The notes beneath the pieces were generated by a model. It saw nothing but the letters and a program-made list of their open reading frames with translations, did no database searches and was not told the DNA's origin. DNA of 64,000 bases, taken from the NCBI GenBank assembly GCA_023105745.1, contig JALGQZ010000018.1, forward strand, positions 23,334,132 to 23,398,131. Direction: 5' to 3'. Positions 48,237 to 61,773 of the stretch are shown here, piece after piece. The position numbers were made by a program, and so were the translations under genes. How positions within the stretch are numbered: position 1 is the first letter of the stretch; each line of letters starts with the position of its first letter. The DNA is from Austropuccinia psidii. Lineage: Eukaryota; Basidiomycota; Pucciniomycetes; Pucciniales; Sphaerophragmiaceae.

Positions 48237-51200
48237 TGTGGAACTCCTTTTTGTGTGGGATTGGATAAGACAGCTTTTTAGTGGAAAATAACAGGTAAAC
48301 AGTTTTTAATTGCTGAAATAATCCTGTAACCAAGGGTGCTAATGGTATTTTAGCTACCCCTCTTAATATACTAAGCAATCTTCCTACAGAGCTCACAAAT
48401 CAATATTTAAGAGTTTATTTACAGCTAGAGAAGACTTTTCAGCAGTATCTATCAGAACTAATCAATAATCAGCCTAATTCAAAATAATAAATCTTTAGGT
48501 GATTTTAAGATAATAAAGTAATAATTTGGTAGATAAACAGTAGATATAATAGTAATGAGTGGTTATTTAGGTTGTTTCTTTTGTCAAAGTTAATTAAGCT
48601 TTTTAATAAGTAATAGTTTAATATGAGAATATATAGTAATAGTTATTATATATGATAATTTGCTTATTGGTTAACTATTTGTAACTGGTAAATAATATTG
48701 ATAATATTCTAACTATACTTTTGATAATAATACTAGTGGTAGCTAATAAGTAATATTAATTATAGATGATAACACCACTATGAATTTGAAAAGAACTGTA
48801 GAAATTTGATAAGCATTTCACTACCTATAATAGTAATAATGGATGATAATTGGGATTTTAATTTTAAGATGTGTCTATGAAACTTTTTATAGTATTGCTA
48901 TTGATAAACAGTAATACAGATTTTCTTATGAAGAATAATAAATCATTTTATTATAGCCACAATTAAATAATTAATTACTTAATTATTTCTTTTACTTGTT
49001 ATACACTACTAGTGATCACAACAGTAAGCAGTAATTGTCTACAAGAATCAATTACAAGAAGTATTTAATACTAAAATGTCTTTATTAGAATAATAAAATC
49101 ATTTTAATATTGAATTATCTTTTGCAGGAATAATTGACAAGATAGTTCTTGAAAAAAACCATTACTAGAGAAAAACTCTAAGAATTAAAAAAAATCACTC
49201 ACTAATACTCCAATAATACCTTGAAAAGAATTGGTCAAGAGATTTAACAGACAAATTGTGGATTTAAAGGGTCAAAATGTCTTTATAGCAATAATACAAT
49301 GACATAATAGCTAAATACTATTTTAAATAGTATATTTCTATGATATCACATCATTAATATTGATTCTGAAATATTTGAAACACTTAAGAAGATATCTAAG
49401 TAGTACTTACTTGTTGATACTAAAGATATGATTGAATAATAAGATGTCTTGGGAAAAAAGCAAGAGGAGGCCGTTTTTAAGTCAATATCTCAAGGAGGTG
49501 CTCCATGGAGCAAAATGAAAAATAATTTATTGAGAAACCAATTATCCTCTTTGTATTATTTACTTCATCATCTGTTGTCATGTAATATTATCATAATTTC
49601 TTAATCAAGTCTTTTACATGACTACCAACCCATTTATGGTTTAAAAGGAGTAGAAGCTTTGAATCTTTTTTCATTTCAAAATAAAAATTAATTTCTCAAA
49701 TTTCTAAATGACATTGTAAATTTCATCACAGGTTGTATTTTCTGTGAATTTTTGAAGATTCAGTGTTTCACATGGAATTATCAAAAATGGACTGTAGGTA
49801 AAACGTTTAATTTCAATTGTTAATTCATGATTATTTTTGGTTTAATAATGGATCATGCCATTATAAATTGGTCCTGAGATCTTCAGAAGTATTCATTAGT
49901 AATTGTATTTTTGATGAATTTTTGAAGCTTTTACCTTATTTCTACATAGAATAGAAAATAGCACAGTATAGCTGGTTTCCATGAGGTAAATGTATGGATA
50001 CTAGTCCAAAAAGGGTCTTAATCAATCTTTGAAAATTCATTCATGCAAACTCATGAATAATTGACATTTTTAAAGGAGTCAAAGTTGCTACTTACCTCAT
50101 TTTCAAATCAAAATAGCAGCTTATTTGAAATTTTCTTATGATTTAATGGGACTTTAACTTGGTAACCAAGTTCCCAAAAGATTTTAGTATACTAATTGGA
50201 CCATGATCAGCCATACTTTAGATATTTCTACGCCTCAGAGGCCTCAGAATTTGGATACCCTGGATCTCCTTGATGTCTTTTGTCCCCCTTAGCTATTTTC
50301 ATGTCAAAAATAGTAATTTAGGCTTCAAGACCAATATCCACTATGGGTGTACCAAAGCTGTATGTAATAATACTGTATTTTCATATTCCACAGAAATGCA
50401 TAACACTAATCTTATCATATATGTAACATGGTATTTCACACCTTCCCCTTATTTTTGGTGTGAAATTGAGAAAAACAAAGAATTTCTCAATTCTTTAATG
50501 TGGTATTGAAGTATTTTCCATATTACCACCTCATGGAGTGAATTAAAGCTTATTCAATCTATGGAGCTACCCTGGGTGTTTTTTTTGTGTGGAATCTAAA
50601 TCTGGCCTTGAATCCATGGATTTACCTACTCACAATACAAGTTATTCATCTTTTCTTAAGTAAAAAATCATGAATTTTGGATATATGCATGACTTATGGG
50701 TTATGCATAGTTCAGAATTTACTTTAATATTGATTTTGGCCTATTTGGGTATGTCAAATATACCTCAAGGCTCACAATAATGAATAATAAGATATACTAA
50801 TAGTAACAGGTATGAAACTACTAATGTTTATTTTGTTTTAATTTTATAATTATGATAGTAATACAACCTGTCTTCTAGTGAGAAGAGTATGATATGAATA
50901 TTTTTTTGAATATGAGTATTTTACTAAAGATTGAATTTATAATATAGGTAGACCTACTTTTAACTACAGCTACATATAGATCACTATTAGTGTACTGTAA
51001 TAATAATAATCACAACTTCTGTATTAACCTAATATTAAGGGATGAATAATTATTCTCCTGCATGGTATGGAATTCATTGAATGGGGAAAGAGCAGAAAAT
51101 GAGGGATATAGGCCTCTTTTTATGTTGTGAGGAGTACCCATGGGCTGTCCATGTGAAGCTTTATTTTTCCCTTGAGATAATTTTTCTGTTGTAGATTTTT

Positions 51201-52194
51201 GTACAAAAAGTCAGATGACTTATCTGCTACACTGCATTAGTAAGCTTGTACAGCCTTGAGGAAAAAGTGCTGGTAGGTAAAACTGAGAATGGTATGATAT
51301 GATTGAAATATTTTCACCATTTTTTGGCCAAATTTAAGGTTGAGATGTTTTTGCTTGGTGGGGATCTTGAGAAATTATTATATGATTACTTCTTTCTTCA
51401 GCTTGCACAGCCTTAAGGAGTTGATTCTGGTTAGGAAAAGGATGAAGATTGTGTCATGTGAATACTCCCTTTCATAATTTGTTTGTAGGATTTATTTAGT
51501 TAAAGTTGATCATGCTGTGTAATGTGGTTATATCTTCTTGAGTTTTCATTCTTGATTACTGTAATTCCTGTGTAATTTACACTTTGGTGTATTTTCCTTG
51601 CATGCAGATATTTCAAACTTATTTGCGCTAAAATGGATGATCCTGTGGTTCTGTCATGTACATATCTCAGTAATGTGGATTGTATAACCTTATTTGGCTA
51701 CCTGTATTGTCATTTAACTTAAAGTTTTTAGTGGATTTTCCATGCATTAAGTGGTATTTGATACTTTCAGGTGATCCTTGTGTTGCATAAACTTTATTTC
51801 TGATGATTTTATTCCTATTTATATAATCTTCCTGCTGGATTTGCGGTGGATATAGTACTATACTGTTACTTTGTACATGTAGCTTTGTGTTTTCTGTATG
51901 TATTAAGCTTATACTGTTGATAATGTAAATCTTATATATGAGTTCTCTTGTATAAATACATGAACTTTGATTCCTTTATTATTCATTTAATCATGGAGAT
52001 ATTTTAATTATTTCCATGCTGACTGCTAAAAATCTTCCTTTCCTCCATACTATTGATGTTATTCCTGGCTTTTTGTGATTTTAATAATGTATTTTGAGTG
52101 GCAAATTCCTAAATTAGAAATTTTAATTCTGATTTATCCAGCTTTTAATCTTTAAAAATTGTTCGCAACTGTGCCAAAAGGTATGGAGTACCAC
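48237..52194 (-). repeat. G1 5' LTR, interrupted by S3
   Basis: The pieces 48237-48850 and 50782-52194 (about 2.03 kb together) align with the 3' LTR at 17004-19189. It starts TGTGGAACTCC and ends GTATGGAGTACCAC, where H2 sequence resumes. Confidence 0.9.
48851..50776 (-). mobile_element. S3: solo LTR of family S inside the G1 5' LTR
   Basis: Runs from TGGGATTTTAATTTT to CTCAAGGCTCACA (1926 bp) with perfect TSD ATAAT (48846-48850, 50777-50781). It shares the terminal blocks GTCTATGAAAC and GGTATGTCAAATATACCTC-like sequence with S2 but is more diverged from S1/S2 than they are from each other. No coding capacity. Confidence 0.9.
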
Positions 52195-53134
52195 CATGGG
52201 AAAAAGAGAAAAAGAAGTATATGGCTGCTAAAAAATTCGAAAATTTAACTAGGGCTGGACTAACCCAATAAAGATGAGAGTAAGGGTATCAAATAAATGA
52301 GTGAAAATCTTTAAATTATGTGTCCTTTCTATGCCAAAATGGATGCACTCTTTGGCCACAAGCCCAATATCACTCCTGTTGCAAGCTATTATTTGCAAGA
52401 TTATGATGATGAAGATGAACAGTTAATCAATAAGGTAAGTCATTGTTTCTTTTTTTTGTTTACCTGACATTATGAAGAATAATTTCAAATTGAAAGGGCC
52501 ATAATTGTTTGAAATAACCTCCCAATCTTGATCCTTTGCTTAATAATTCTGATGACTTAGTTCAAGCATAAAACATTCATGAGAAATCAGTAAGTATGTT
52601 TGAACCTGACATTTTTCAAATTCAATGTTAATTATTTATTCTCTGACCAGCTAAGTAAACTTATAACTCATTCAACACAAAATCATAATCAAGTATTTAC
52701 CCCTAACATGAATGACAATAGTGGATATAGGAAAAGGTCCATGGATATGTTTTCACCAAAATGTGCAAATTTTCTTGAATCATTTCAAAAGGTTATGTCT
52801 TGAAGTTATTGTTACTCTTTTCAATCCTACTGAGAAAAAAAGATAGTTCTTAGCCTGTGAAGCCAGTTATAATTCTTTTTTGGAGTGGGAAAAGGAAAGT
52901 TGGCATGAATATAAAGTGGTAATACTTAAAGTCAATGGTTTGAAGAAGGGAATCAACAAAAAACAATGGATTTTAATGAGAAACAACACAACATGAAATA
53001 TTAATTTGCAAAATAAAAGTGGAACTGTGAGTTGGAGCTGAAGTAAAGGCAATTCCAGATGGATTTTGCTATATCAGCATTGTCATCAAGCAGGCCAATA
53101 CCTGAGCTTAAATGTGTTCTTACATTAATGAATA
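52195..53134 (+). pseudogene. H2 ORF3, 3' portion: Myb/SANT-like domain and coiled-coil tail
   Basis: Resumes homology to H3 ORF3 immediately after G1: KKYMAAKKFENLTRAGL, then CPFYAKMDALFGHKPNITPV near 52323-52382, the pattern typical of fungal Myb/SANT-like transposon accessory proteins. A GTAAGT donor at 52435 and a TGACCAG acceptor at 52649-52650 bound a 216-bp intron, mirrored by a 215-bp intron in H3. The next exon has a nuclear-localisation-like motif (GYRKRSMDMFSPKCANFLES) and a decayed charged helix. Frame breaks at ~52250. In this family the protein probably binds element ends or aids nuclear import; inferred from family knowledge. Confidence 0.78.
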
Positions 53135-54680
53135 ATAAATAATATTTTTTAATTATGTAATGGGTATAAATGATTTATTTTCAATTCTTTAATGCATAAA
53201 TCCAACATATCAATTATTTCCTGGTGCCAAGGAATTAAAAATGTGCTCATATGCTGAGTTCATGGAATTAATAAGTTTTTTATTATGATGAGTTATTGAC
53301 TAGAATTTATCCCAGATTTCATTTGAATACAAAAGAGTAGTGAGCTTAAATTGAGCTTTATATAATAAGTTGTAACTGAGATTCTATTTTTCAAATTTCA
53401 ATTTTAAATTCAAATTAAACTTTTCAGCTGATTATGACAAAGTGTTAATCACTTTCCATATTGCAGGATTTCTGAGGTGTGTGCATTTTGAATTGGTTTT
53501 TTTGACAAATAAAAATGATTTTCATTTGTAACTGTGACTCAAATAATAAATTTGAAATTTTATTTTGAGATCCAAATTCAATTTTTTTTAAAATTGAAAT
53601 TTTGGAAAATTGTGAACTGAACTTTCAATTTCAAGATACTAATTTGAATTTTTTTTCTAAAAATTCAATTCCAAATCTGCCTCTTATTTTAATTTTCATT
53701 TTCCATAAATTTTCAATCCAATTAATCCAACTTCTTTTGAACAAAAAAAAACTAGTGTTTTTTTTCAATTATTCACTCAGCAAACTCTCACTGAAACTCA
53801 TTTAACCTTTTTTTTAGAAAAATTCAACCCTGGTTTTTCTATTTATCTCTTATCTTCACTAAAAAGAATTACAAGGTTAGTTTTTTTCTCTCTTGAACCT
53901 CATCATCATTCAAACAGAAATCACATAAATAATCATTATCATCACCATCTACCAACCTCACACCCATCTGTGCACCCTTAAACCCACACCTGATTATTAT
54001 TCAGCCATCACCCACCACCCTATCATCTTTAAATCCACCCCAACCACCCACCTAGAACCTCCCAATTATCACTCTGGGAGGTTCTAGGCTTTCAGAAATC
54101 AAAATCAATCTGAATCAATTCCAAATCAATTTGTAACTATTCCTGATTTGATTCTTAATAAATTCAGGTGCTTTTTTTTAGCTTCCAATGGCCTCCAATA
54201 AGGCCTTTAACAAAGTAAATTAATTCTTGTTATTATTTTTTGTTTCATCATCATGGTTGATGAAAGCAAAAATAGCTATATATATATATATATATATTCA
54301 TTTCTTTACTTATGATAATATATTAACATGCTTATCAATTTTTTTTTATGATAATAATTCATGGTACTGATTTTTTTCATTTCTTTATTGTGATATATCA
54401 CCAGGCTTATTATTCTTATTATTTCTTTATTATGATGACTCATGATGCTGACTATTTTTATCTCTTTATAATAATTACTTATGATTCTGATTTTTTTATA
54501 TTTCTTTATGATAATGACTTATGATTGTGTTTTTTTCTAATTTATTTATGATTGTATATATTCATTCTTATTACTTTGATGACTTTTATTTTTACTTTGA
54601 TTTTAAGCTTTAATTTTTTTTATATAGGGGTGGATAATTCATAAAGCATTTATTTTTTCAATGTCATTTCATACTAATCC
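53135..54680 (+). other. H2 intergenic region between ORF3 and ORF2
   Basis: T-rich and low complexity, including pyrimidine runs and (AT)n near 54277-54297. It matches the A-rich 61081-62620 of H3 in inverted orientation. It holds the hairpin listed separately. No ORF of protein character. Confidence 0.7.
54052..54087 (+). promoter_or_regulatory. Conserved 13-bp stem hairpin, H2 copy
   Basis: CTAGAACCTCCCA, a 10-nt loop, then TGGGAGGTTCTAG: a perfect 13-bp stem. The H3 copy (61774-61809) has the same stem except for one A-T pair replaced by G-C, and an unrelated 10-nt loop. Role unknown. Confidence 0.85.
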
Positions 54681-55986
54681 CCTGCCTTCATCATTAAAGT
54701 TCAAAGGAGAAACTCCTTCTCTCTATCTTTTTCAAAACCAATCTGATAAATTCATGTTTAGGACTAAACCAGATTCAGTACATAATCAGAGTGGTTTGAA
54801 AGATGATTAAAGTCATATTACTACTCTTTATGTCACGGTTAGGACTAAGCCAAAGATATAACATCATGCTGTTAATAATACAAATCCAAGTAATAATAAA
54901 GCTCACCTTAATCTAAAGACATCATATTCATTATTCAAAACATATAATATCACAACTTGACCATTCCAAAAGATCATACAAACATATCTCATCAATCTTG
55001 ATTAATAGAAAAAAATCAGTGCCACATGGTTAAAACTTCCATCAATGAACACTCTACCTTATCCTTATTTAACTATTGATAAAACCAGTAATTCTTACCT
55101 TTTGTCATTTATGAAATTTCCCCATTTGAAAATTCTTCTGTAAACCCTAAAATATTAAATAACTTTACTTTTATTTTAATGATCTTATCCAAGAATCAAC
55201 AAAAAAAATAAAAACCAATAAAATTATCCTAGGGGTAATTATTAAATTTATTGGCTTTTATCCAGTTTCTGATTCTTGAAAATCTGAAGGTGTGTAACTT
55301 TTTATAATATGAAAATAAATAATTACTAATTCATTTAAAAATAACATGTGTTTACTCCCAAAAACCTTGCTTGACAACTCATGAAATTGAACAAGACAAT
55401 TTTCAATGGGTAAAAATTGAACAATGTGAAGGATTTATTTATTCCAGAATTCATTTTTTTTCCAAATTAGCTGGAAATGAAAATCAAGAGCTAATGGAAG
55501 CTACTAAATTCCCAAATTTGAGTAAAATTTAATTTACTTTGGCCAATAAAAAAAGAATGCAAATCATTCAAAAATTTAATTGTCACTCAAGATGGATTTT
55601 TTAATAAGCCAAATTAATATTTTAACAATATTGATTCCTGGACTTATAGTATCTTCTCTTTTGTGTTTAAAAAATATTTTTATTCACTCCAACTGGAAAT
55701 AGATTGCACTTTCCCAAATTAAAAATGGATATTGATTTTTCAAAGAAACTGGGGGTCATGGAAATTTTTTTGAAGAAATAATAAATGGTTTATGATACAT
55801 CAAAACCTTCTCCAGAAATTTTCAATCATGAAGAAACTACTCATTTTGGATGTTCTTTTAAAATAAACCATAAATTATTTGAATTTAGGTGAGAAATTTT
55901 TAAAAATGAAACCTACTTAAATTAATTCAAAAGTGAATAGTTACTTGGAAAGAAATAATCAAGATGAAAAGAGAGCTGAAGTTTAG
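54681..55986 (+). pseudogene. H2 ORF2 relic
   Basis: Matches ORF2 of H3 from PSSLKFKG...MFRTKPDS (near 54690-54780) to the basic C-terminus ending TAG at 55984-55986, with the central VTQDGFFNK-type block near 55580. Stops and shifts throughout. Plus strand, convergent with the transposase at 56073-57329. Function unknown, as for H1 ORF2. Confidence 0.75.
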
Positions 55987-56072
55987 AAAATTAAAATATT
56001 TTCATTTTATCAATAACATCTCCCCTCCATTTTAAGCCTTGAAATTTCTTAAATAAATGAATTTTAATGATG

Positions 56073-57329
56073 AAATTCAAAATTTATTATTTTTCTATGA
56101 AAAATTAATAGGTTTAATTTTATCATTTATATTTATAAGAGCTTCCTCATTTGTTCAAATTTTACAGATTTTCTACTTGTGGTGGATCATCATCTTCATA
56201 TAAATCAAACCATTTTATCCAATTTTTTCTAACATATTATGTAAAGTTGTAAAAGAAATGACCCAACTAACAAATTATTAGATTTATTTATTATTCCTCA
56301 TTTGATTCCACATTTCCCTTATAGAAAGCCACCAACCATTCAAAATTTTGATTGAATTCTCAGTTTAGACCCTTGATTTTTCTATACAGTAATTGAAAGT
56401 ATGGTTGTCTTAATTCTGTGCCACACCGCCCTCATAATCTGGAACAACCCAAGAAGAGCTTTCATATGCTGAATTGTAAAGTAAGTACTGATCTTTTTAA
56501 TAAAATTCTTGAGGTTTTCTTTTGCTATTTTCATATGTTGATATAAATTTAAATCATAAAGTGACCCATTAAAACACACATGTAGAGCAGTGAACTGGTT
56601 TTTTATATTTTGAACCAGTTTTATTGACATATAATAGATTAATTTTGAATAATCTTTCAAAATTAAATCAATTATGAAAATACAAAAAAAGATTATCTCT
56701 TTTTATAATTAAAACAGGCTTCACCATCATTGGGGGATCATTTCAATAATGGTATTAGACTCCCATCAATAAATCTAATGTACCCAGGGAAGCCTTCTGC
56801 CTGCACAACTTGTGAAATTTCTCTGTGTTGTTCTATTATTGGCCACAAAATAATTTTTATCTTTAACTTCATTAATATTCTAATAAATCTTTTAGTGTGC
56901 AAAGAAATAGCCTCATGACTAATTTCAAACAACATTTAAATTTTCCCCAAAGCTGCCCCATTTCAATTTGATCCTAACCTTGATACTGTCACATCCAATT
57001 GTATGGCAGGATTATGTTGTTGTTGTTTTTATCAATTTTGGAAGTTTTTGTCATCTTGAATTTTTGATACCAATTCTTCACATGAGTCATGCATTGTGTA
57101 AAAAAATGTGGAAAAACCTTTCATATGAGAAGGTTTTGAAATAATTTAATGTATACATGTAATGTGAAGGATATCTTTTACAATAATTTATGTATCTTTG
57201 TGATATTTTCATGTCTAATAGGTTTATATTCTTAGAGATATCTAAATCACTATCATAATTGAAATAATTGATTAACTTTAGTGATTTTAATGTCTGAAGT
57301 AAAGGTAACCTTTGTGATTCCTTTTTCAT
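56073..57329 (-). pseudogene. H2 DDE transposase, heavily decayed
   Basis: ATG at 57329 (MKKESQRLPLLQTLKSLKL). Recognisable blocks: EGFPGYIRFIDGSLIPLLK (first catalytic Asp region, ~56800-56740), FTALHVCFNGSLYDLNLYQHMKIA (second, Asp retained but the preceding His lost, ~56600-56540), then a ruined Glu region. More damaged than the H1 and H3 copies. It would be a HARBI1-like cut-and-paste transposase if intact. Confidence 0.82.
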
Positions 57330-57499
57330 TGTAAGTGATAAAAATTCCTATATTAGATTTAATTTTTTTTAAAAAAAAATATTAATAAATTCCCAGATTA
57401 TTCAATTCTTATAAAATAGAAGGGAAGTTTTATTAAATTAAAAATTAACTTACTGATATTTTTATCAAAAAAAAAATAATAATACTTTTTTAATTAATC

Positions 57500-57681
57500 C
57501 AAAGGTAGGATTTTAGTATCCCAAAATGGGAGTTTAATTCAAAAAACCTGTTTTTTTGTAACTCAAAATACTACACCTTTTTGAGTTTTGGGATTTCTAA
57601 AATCCCAAAAATCTTAATTTGGAATTTGGAAAAAAAAAACATGGGATTTTAAGTGTGGTATTTTTTAAATTTGATACCCTT
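57500..57681. repeat. H2 right terminal and subterminal repeat, degenerate
   Basis: Inverted homologue of the H3 start: TTTGATACCC terminus and internal GGGATTTCTAAAATCCC palindrome. It differs from the H1/H3 ends at several positions, consistent with H2 being older. Confidence 0.75.
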
Positions 57682-58095
57682 TAATAATAATAATAATTCA
57701 ATTTTATTAAATTAATTCTTAATAAATTTTTTCCCCCTTTTTTTTAAAAAAAAAAACAAAAATTAATAAAGAATCTAATTTTATTTAGTTTAAAATAAAA
57801 TAAAGATAAAATAGTTTAATTATTAATTTTTTTAAAAAAAAATGAAATAATAATAATAATAATAATAAAGATAAGAAAAATTTAAATTTTTAAAATAATT
57901 ATAAATTTTTTTAATAAAATTATATAGGAAATTAATAAAAAAATTTTGATTTATTATAATTTTTTTGTTTTTTTTACCAAAAATACTTATTTTTGTTTTA
58001 GGAAAAAATTGGTTCAAAAAAATATTAATTAAAATTATTTTAAAAACATAAAACCAATCTCTCAATACCCTTTTTTTGTTTAAATACCAACATTA
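57682..58095. other. Spacer between the inverted elements H2 and H3
   Basis: About 414 bp of A/T-rich DNA with AAT/ATA microsatellite-like runs (57683-57712, 57848-57868). No gene. The two Harbinger transposase ends face each other across it. TTA precedes the H3 terminus and could be its TSD. Confidence 0.7.
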
Positions 58096-58260
58096 GGGGG
58101 TGTCAAAGTTACCAAATCCCACACTCAAAATCCCGAGTTTTTTTTTGCCAAAATCCCGCATTGATTTTTTGGGATTTGGGAAATCCCACACCTCAAGAGG
58201 TGAGGTATTTTGAGGTACAAAAACACAGGTTTTTTGGTACCAAATACCACCTTTAGCTTC
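58096..58260 (+). repeat. H3 left terminal and subterminal repeats
   Basis: Terminal GGGGGTGTCAAAG plus internal inverted blocks AAATCCCACAC / GGGATTTGGGAAATCCCAC and CCTCAAGAGGTGAGG. These are shared with H1 (1980-2136, inverted). Probable transposase-binding region, by family analogy. Confidence 0.85.
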
Positions 58261-58414
58261 CCATAAAGGCACATTTTTCAAACACACAACTCAGTAAGGG
58301 CATGTTAAATTGCATAAAAATTTCCTTCTCTTGCATAAAATCTAAATACACTCATCATTTATTAAGTTATTTGATTTCAAATTGCATTTACTACCAGCCT
58401 TTTCTTCATTTACC

Positions 58415-59661
58415 ATGCCCAAGGCATCGCAAAGGCTACCTTTACTTCAGACCTTAAACTCACTGAAGCTCATTGATGCTCTCAGCTCTGATAGTGATTT
58501 GGATATCCAGGAAGATATAATATTATTATATATGATAACATAACAAATATAAATCAATCCTCGTAGAAGATATCCATCACATTACATGTATATGATGAAT
58601 GATTTACAAGCATTATCATCTGAAAAGTCTTGACAGCTATGTAGGACCACACATGAATCATTTTAAAAATTAGTTGCACAAATTCAAGCTGATAAAACCT
58701 TTCAAAGCTCATCACAAAACAAACAATGAAATCCTGCCATCCAATTGGCTGTGGAATTATCAAGGCTAGTATCAAATGGCAATGGGGCCGCTTTGGGAAA
58801 GATTGGAATGTTGTTTGGAATTAGCTATGGGGCTATTGTGTTGTACACTAAAAGAGTGATCCAGATATTGATGAAGCTTAAGTGCAAAGTGATTAAGTAA
58901 CCAACAATATAACAACAAAGAGAGATGTCTCAAGTAATTCAAGCAGAAGGCTTCCCTGGGTGCATTGGGTTTATTGATGGGAGTCTCATACCATTATCAC
59001 AATGTCCCCCCAATGATGGTGAATCCTATTTTTATGGCAAAAGAAGGTAATCTGTTGAATTTTGATTCTTTATTTCATTTTTACTGATTGCTTACAATTA
59101 AGGTATTTCATTTAAATACAACTGGTTTGCAATATCAACAAACAGTTCACTGCTCTACATGTTGGTTGTACTGGGTCACTTCATGATTCAAATGTCTATC
59201 AACATATGAAAATAGCACAAACACCTCAAGAGTTTTATGAAAAGGATAAGTACTTACTTGCTTATTCAGCATATGAAAGCTCACCTTGGGTTGTTCCAGC
59301 ATATAAGGGAGTTGTAGCACAGAATAAAGACAACCGTTCTTTCAATTACTGTCTAGCAAAATCAAGGGTCAGAATCGAGCATGCAATTGGAATTTTGAAG
59401 GGGCAGTGGTTTTCTCTAAGGGAAATGCGAAATCAAATGAGGGATGCTCATGAAATCCAATATTTTGTTAGTTGGGTCATTTCTTGCACAATTTTACATA
59501 ATATGTTAGCACAAATTGGGGATGAATGGTTTGATCTATATGAGGATGATGATCCACCACATGCAGAAAATCTGTCCAATAATGACATTGGGGAAGATGT
59601 GGTAAATATGCATGAAAAACTCAAACCAATTACTTTGGCATGGAAAGATAGTCAATTGTGA
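58415..59661 (+). pseudogene. H3 DDE transposase, C-terminal half intact
   Basis: ATG 58415 (MPKASQRLPLLQTLNSLKL). Exon 1 contains the HTH-like block IQLAVELSRLVSNGNG and GFIDGSLIPL (catalytic D, 58976-58978) but has stops at ~58535 and near 58898. A GT-AG intron (59047-59102, 56 bp) leads to an open exon to TGA at 59661: GSLHDSNVYQ (D, 59185-59187), YKGVVAQNKDNRSFNYCLAKSR (partly), VRIEHAIGILKGQWFSLRE (E, 59377-59379), and an acidic C-terminus. The three catalytic residues D, D, E are all present. Typical of HARBI1/DDE_Tnp_4. The damage is confined to the N-terminal half. Confidence 0.88.
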
Positions 59662-59748
59662 ATTTCATTGGGAACATTGATTTATGTACTTAATTTAATG
59701 GAAAAAAACAGAGTGGAGATGTTATTGAGAAAATAAAACTATTTAAAA

Positions 59749-61080
59749 TTAACATTTTTTAGTTCTTTTTTGGTCTTGCATATTTCTTTCAAAGTACCCA
59801 TTGACTTTGGAATTAATTTTGGTGGGTGTCATTTTAAAGAATTTGTCACCTACATTAAATAATTTATGGTTGATTTGAAAAGAACATCCAAAATGAGTTA
59901 TTTTGTCATGATTTATTATTTCTGGAGGAGTTTTTGTTGTGTGATGAATGATTGTTGATGTCTTTCAAAGAATTTCCATGATGCCAGGTTTTTTTAAAAA
60001 ATCAATCTCCATTTTCAATTCTGGGAAGTGCAAGCCATGTCCAGAGGGGGTGAAGACATTTGGAAGGGGATGGAAGTCTTTTTTTGATACAAAAGAAAAT
60101 ATACCATAAGTCCAGGAATTGAGATCATTAAAATCTTGGTGTGGCTTATTGAAAAATCCATCTTGAGTGACAATGACATTGTTAAATGATTTGAATTCTT
60201 CCTTTGGATTCACAGAAGACCATTCGAGTTGACTGAAATTTGGTAATTTGGCTTCTTCCATTAATGACTGATTTTCATTTGCAGCTAGTTTTGAGAAATG
60301 GGAGATTTTTGAGTAAACAAATTCATCATATTTATGAAGGTTGGTCCATTGATTATTATCTGTTTCAATTTGATGAGGAGTTAAACCTGGTTTTCTGGAG
60401 TAAACACCTAAAAATCCTGTAGTTACTCAGCAATTATTAAAATAATAAGCAAAAAAGATCACACACCTGCAGATTTTCCAGAGTCAGAACCAGGACAAAA
60501 CCCAATACCTTTCATAATTCCACCTAGGAGTTGCTTATTGGTTATAATTTCTTGTCTATTTTGAGATAAGGACATTAATGTCATGATGAGGTTTTGGAGA
60601 AATTGAGAGTGGCCAGAAGAATTATCAAAAGGGGTTATTTAATATATGATGACAGGTAAAAAGAGCTTTTTGGTTTTATCAATGAGTACATAAGGATGGG
60701 GTAGAGTGTTGAGTGATGGAAGTTTTAACCATGATGAATTGGCTTATTTCTTGTCAATTGAAATGGTTGAAAAATTCTTATATTCTGTGTTTGAATGGCC
60801 AATTTCTGACATGATTTGTTTTGAATCATGAATGTGTTGTCTTTGGCATTGGGTGAGTTTTCTTTTATGATGTGATTTGGTATTATTATTCTCATGATGT
60901 TCTATATTTGGTTTAGTCCTAAACATTACATCAAGAGGAGGAAGAATACATTCAACATTATTCAAATCATTCTGATGATTTGCTGAATCTGGTTTAGTCC
61001 TAACAATGACATTATCAGAATGATTTGAAGAGTGAGATGGAGGAGGAGGTTTCTTTTTGAACTTCAAAGAAGAAGGAAGG
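59749..61080 (-). pseudogene. H3 ORF2, unknown function
   Basis: Open pieces 61067-60744 (KFKKKPPPPSHSSNHSDN, repeated RTKPDS/FRTKPN motif, basic HHKRKLTQCQRQ) and 60261-59965 (EEAKLPNFSQLEWSSVNPK, NSWTYGIFSFVSKKDFHPLP), then a shifted C-terminus ending at 59749 like the H1 copy. The N-terminal half is charged and disordered, the C-terminal half rich in aromatics. The stretch 60660-60300 includes stops and may contain an intron. No known domain recognised. It converges on the transposase with ~90 bp between stop codons. Confidence 0.7.
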
Positions 61081-61679
61081 CGGCTTAAATGAAATTACAT
61101 TGCACAATAAACCCTTATAAATGATCCACCCCTATATCAACAAATAAATAAAAAGATGAAAGAAAAATTAAAATAAAAAAACAATCATGGGTCAGTAATG
61201 ATAATCATCAGTGATTCAGGATGATTATTATAAAAAAATACAACTCATCATTCATAATGATCAAAAAAAAGAAAAAAATATAATCATAAGTTAAACATGA
61301 TTATGATTTTAAAAAAATAAAATAAAATAGAAATCATCATCAGTGATTCATGATGATGACAATAAAAAAAAAGAGAAAAAAAAGGTTAGCATTCATAATG
61401 ATCAAAAAAAAGAAAAAAAAAATCATAAGTTAAAAATTATTATGATTTAAAAAAATAAAAAATAAAAACATCATAAGTGATGCATGATGATGATAAAAAA
61501 AAAGATCAGCATTCATGATCAACCAAAAAAAAAAATCAAATCATAAATAAGATTATGATTTAAGAAAAAAAAAATAATCATAATCAAGATTATGATTTTA
61601 AAAAATAAAATAAAAAAAAACAAAAATCAGTATCACAATCTTCAAAAAAGATAAAAAGAAAAAAAAAAAAAAATTTATG

Positions 61680-61703
61680 TTAATGGCCTCTGGAGGCCAT
61701 TAA
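61680..61703. repeat. Near-perfect palindrome, 11-bp arms
   Basis: TTAATGGCCTC, centre TG, GAGGCCATTAA. A degenerate equivalent (AATGGCCT...AGGCCTTTA) lies near 54187-54210 in H2, at similar distance from the 13-bp hairpin. Confidence 0.8.
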
Positions 61704-61773
61704 CATCAAAATTTTAAAAAAACATCCCGAATTTATTTGGAATTGATTCAGATTGATTTGAGCCTATTAAACC

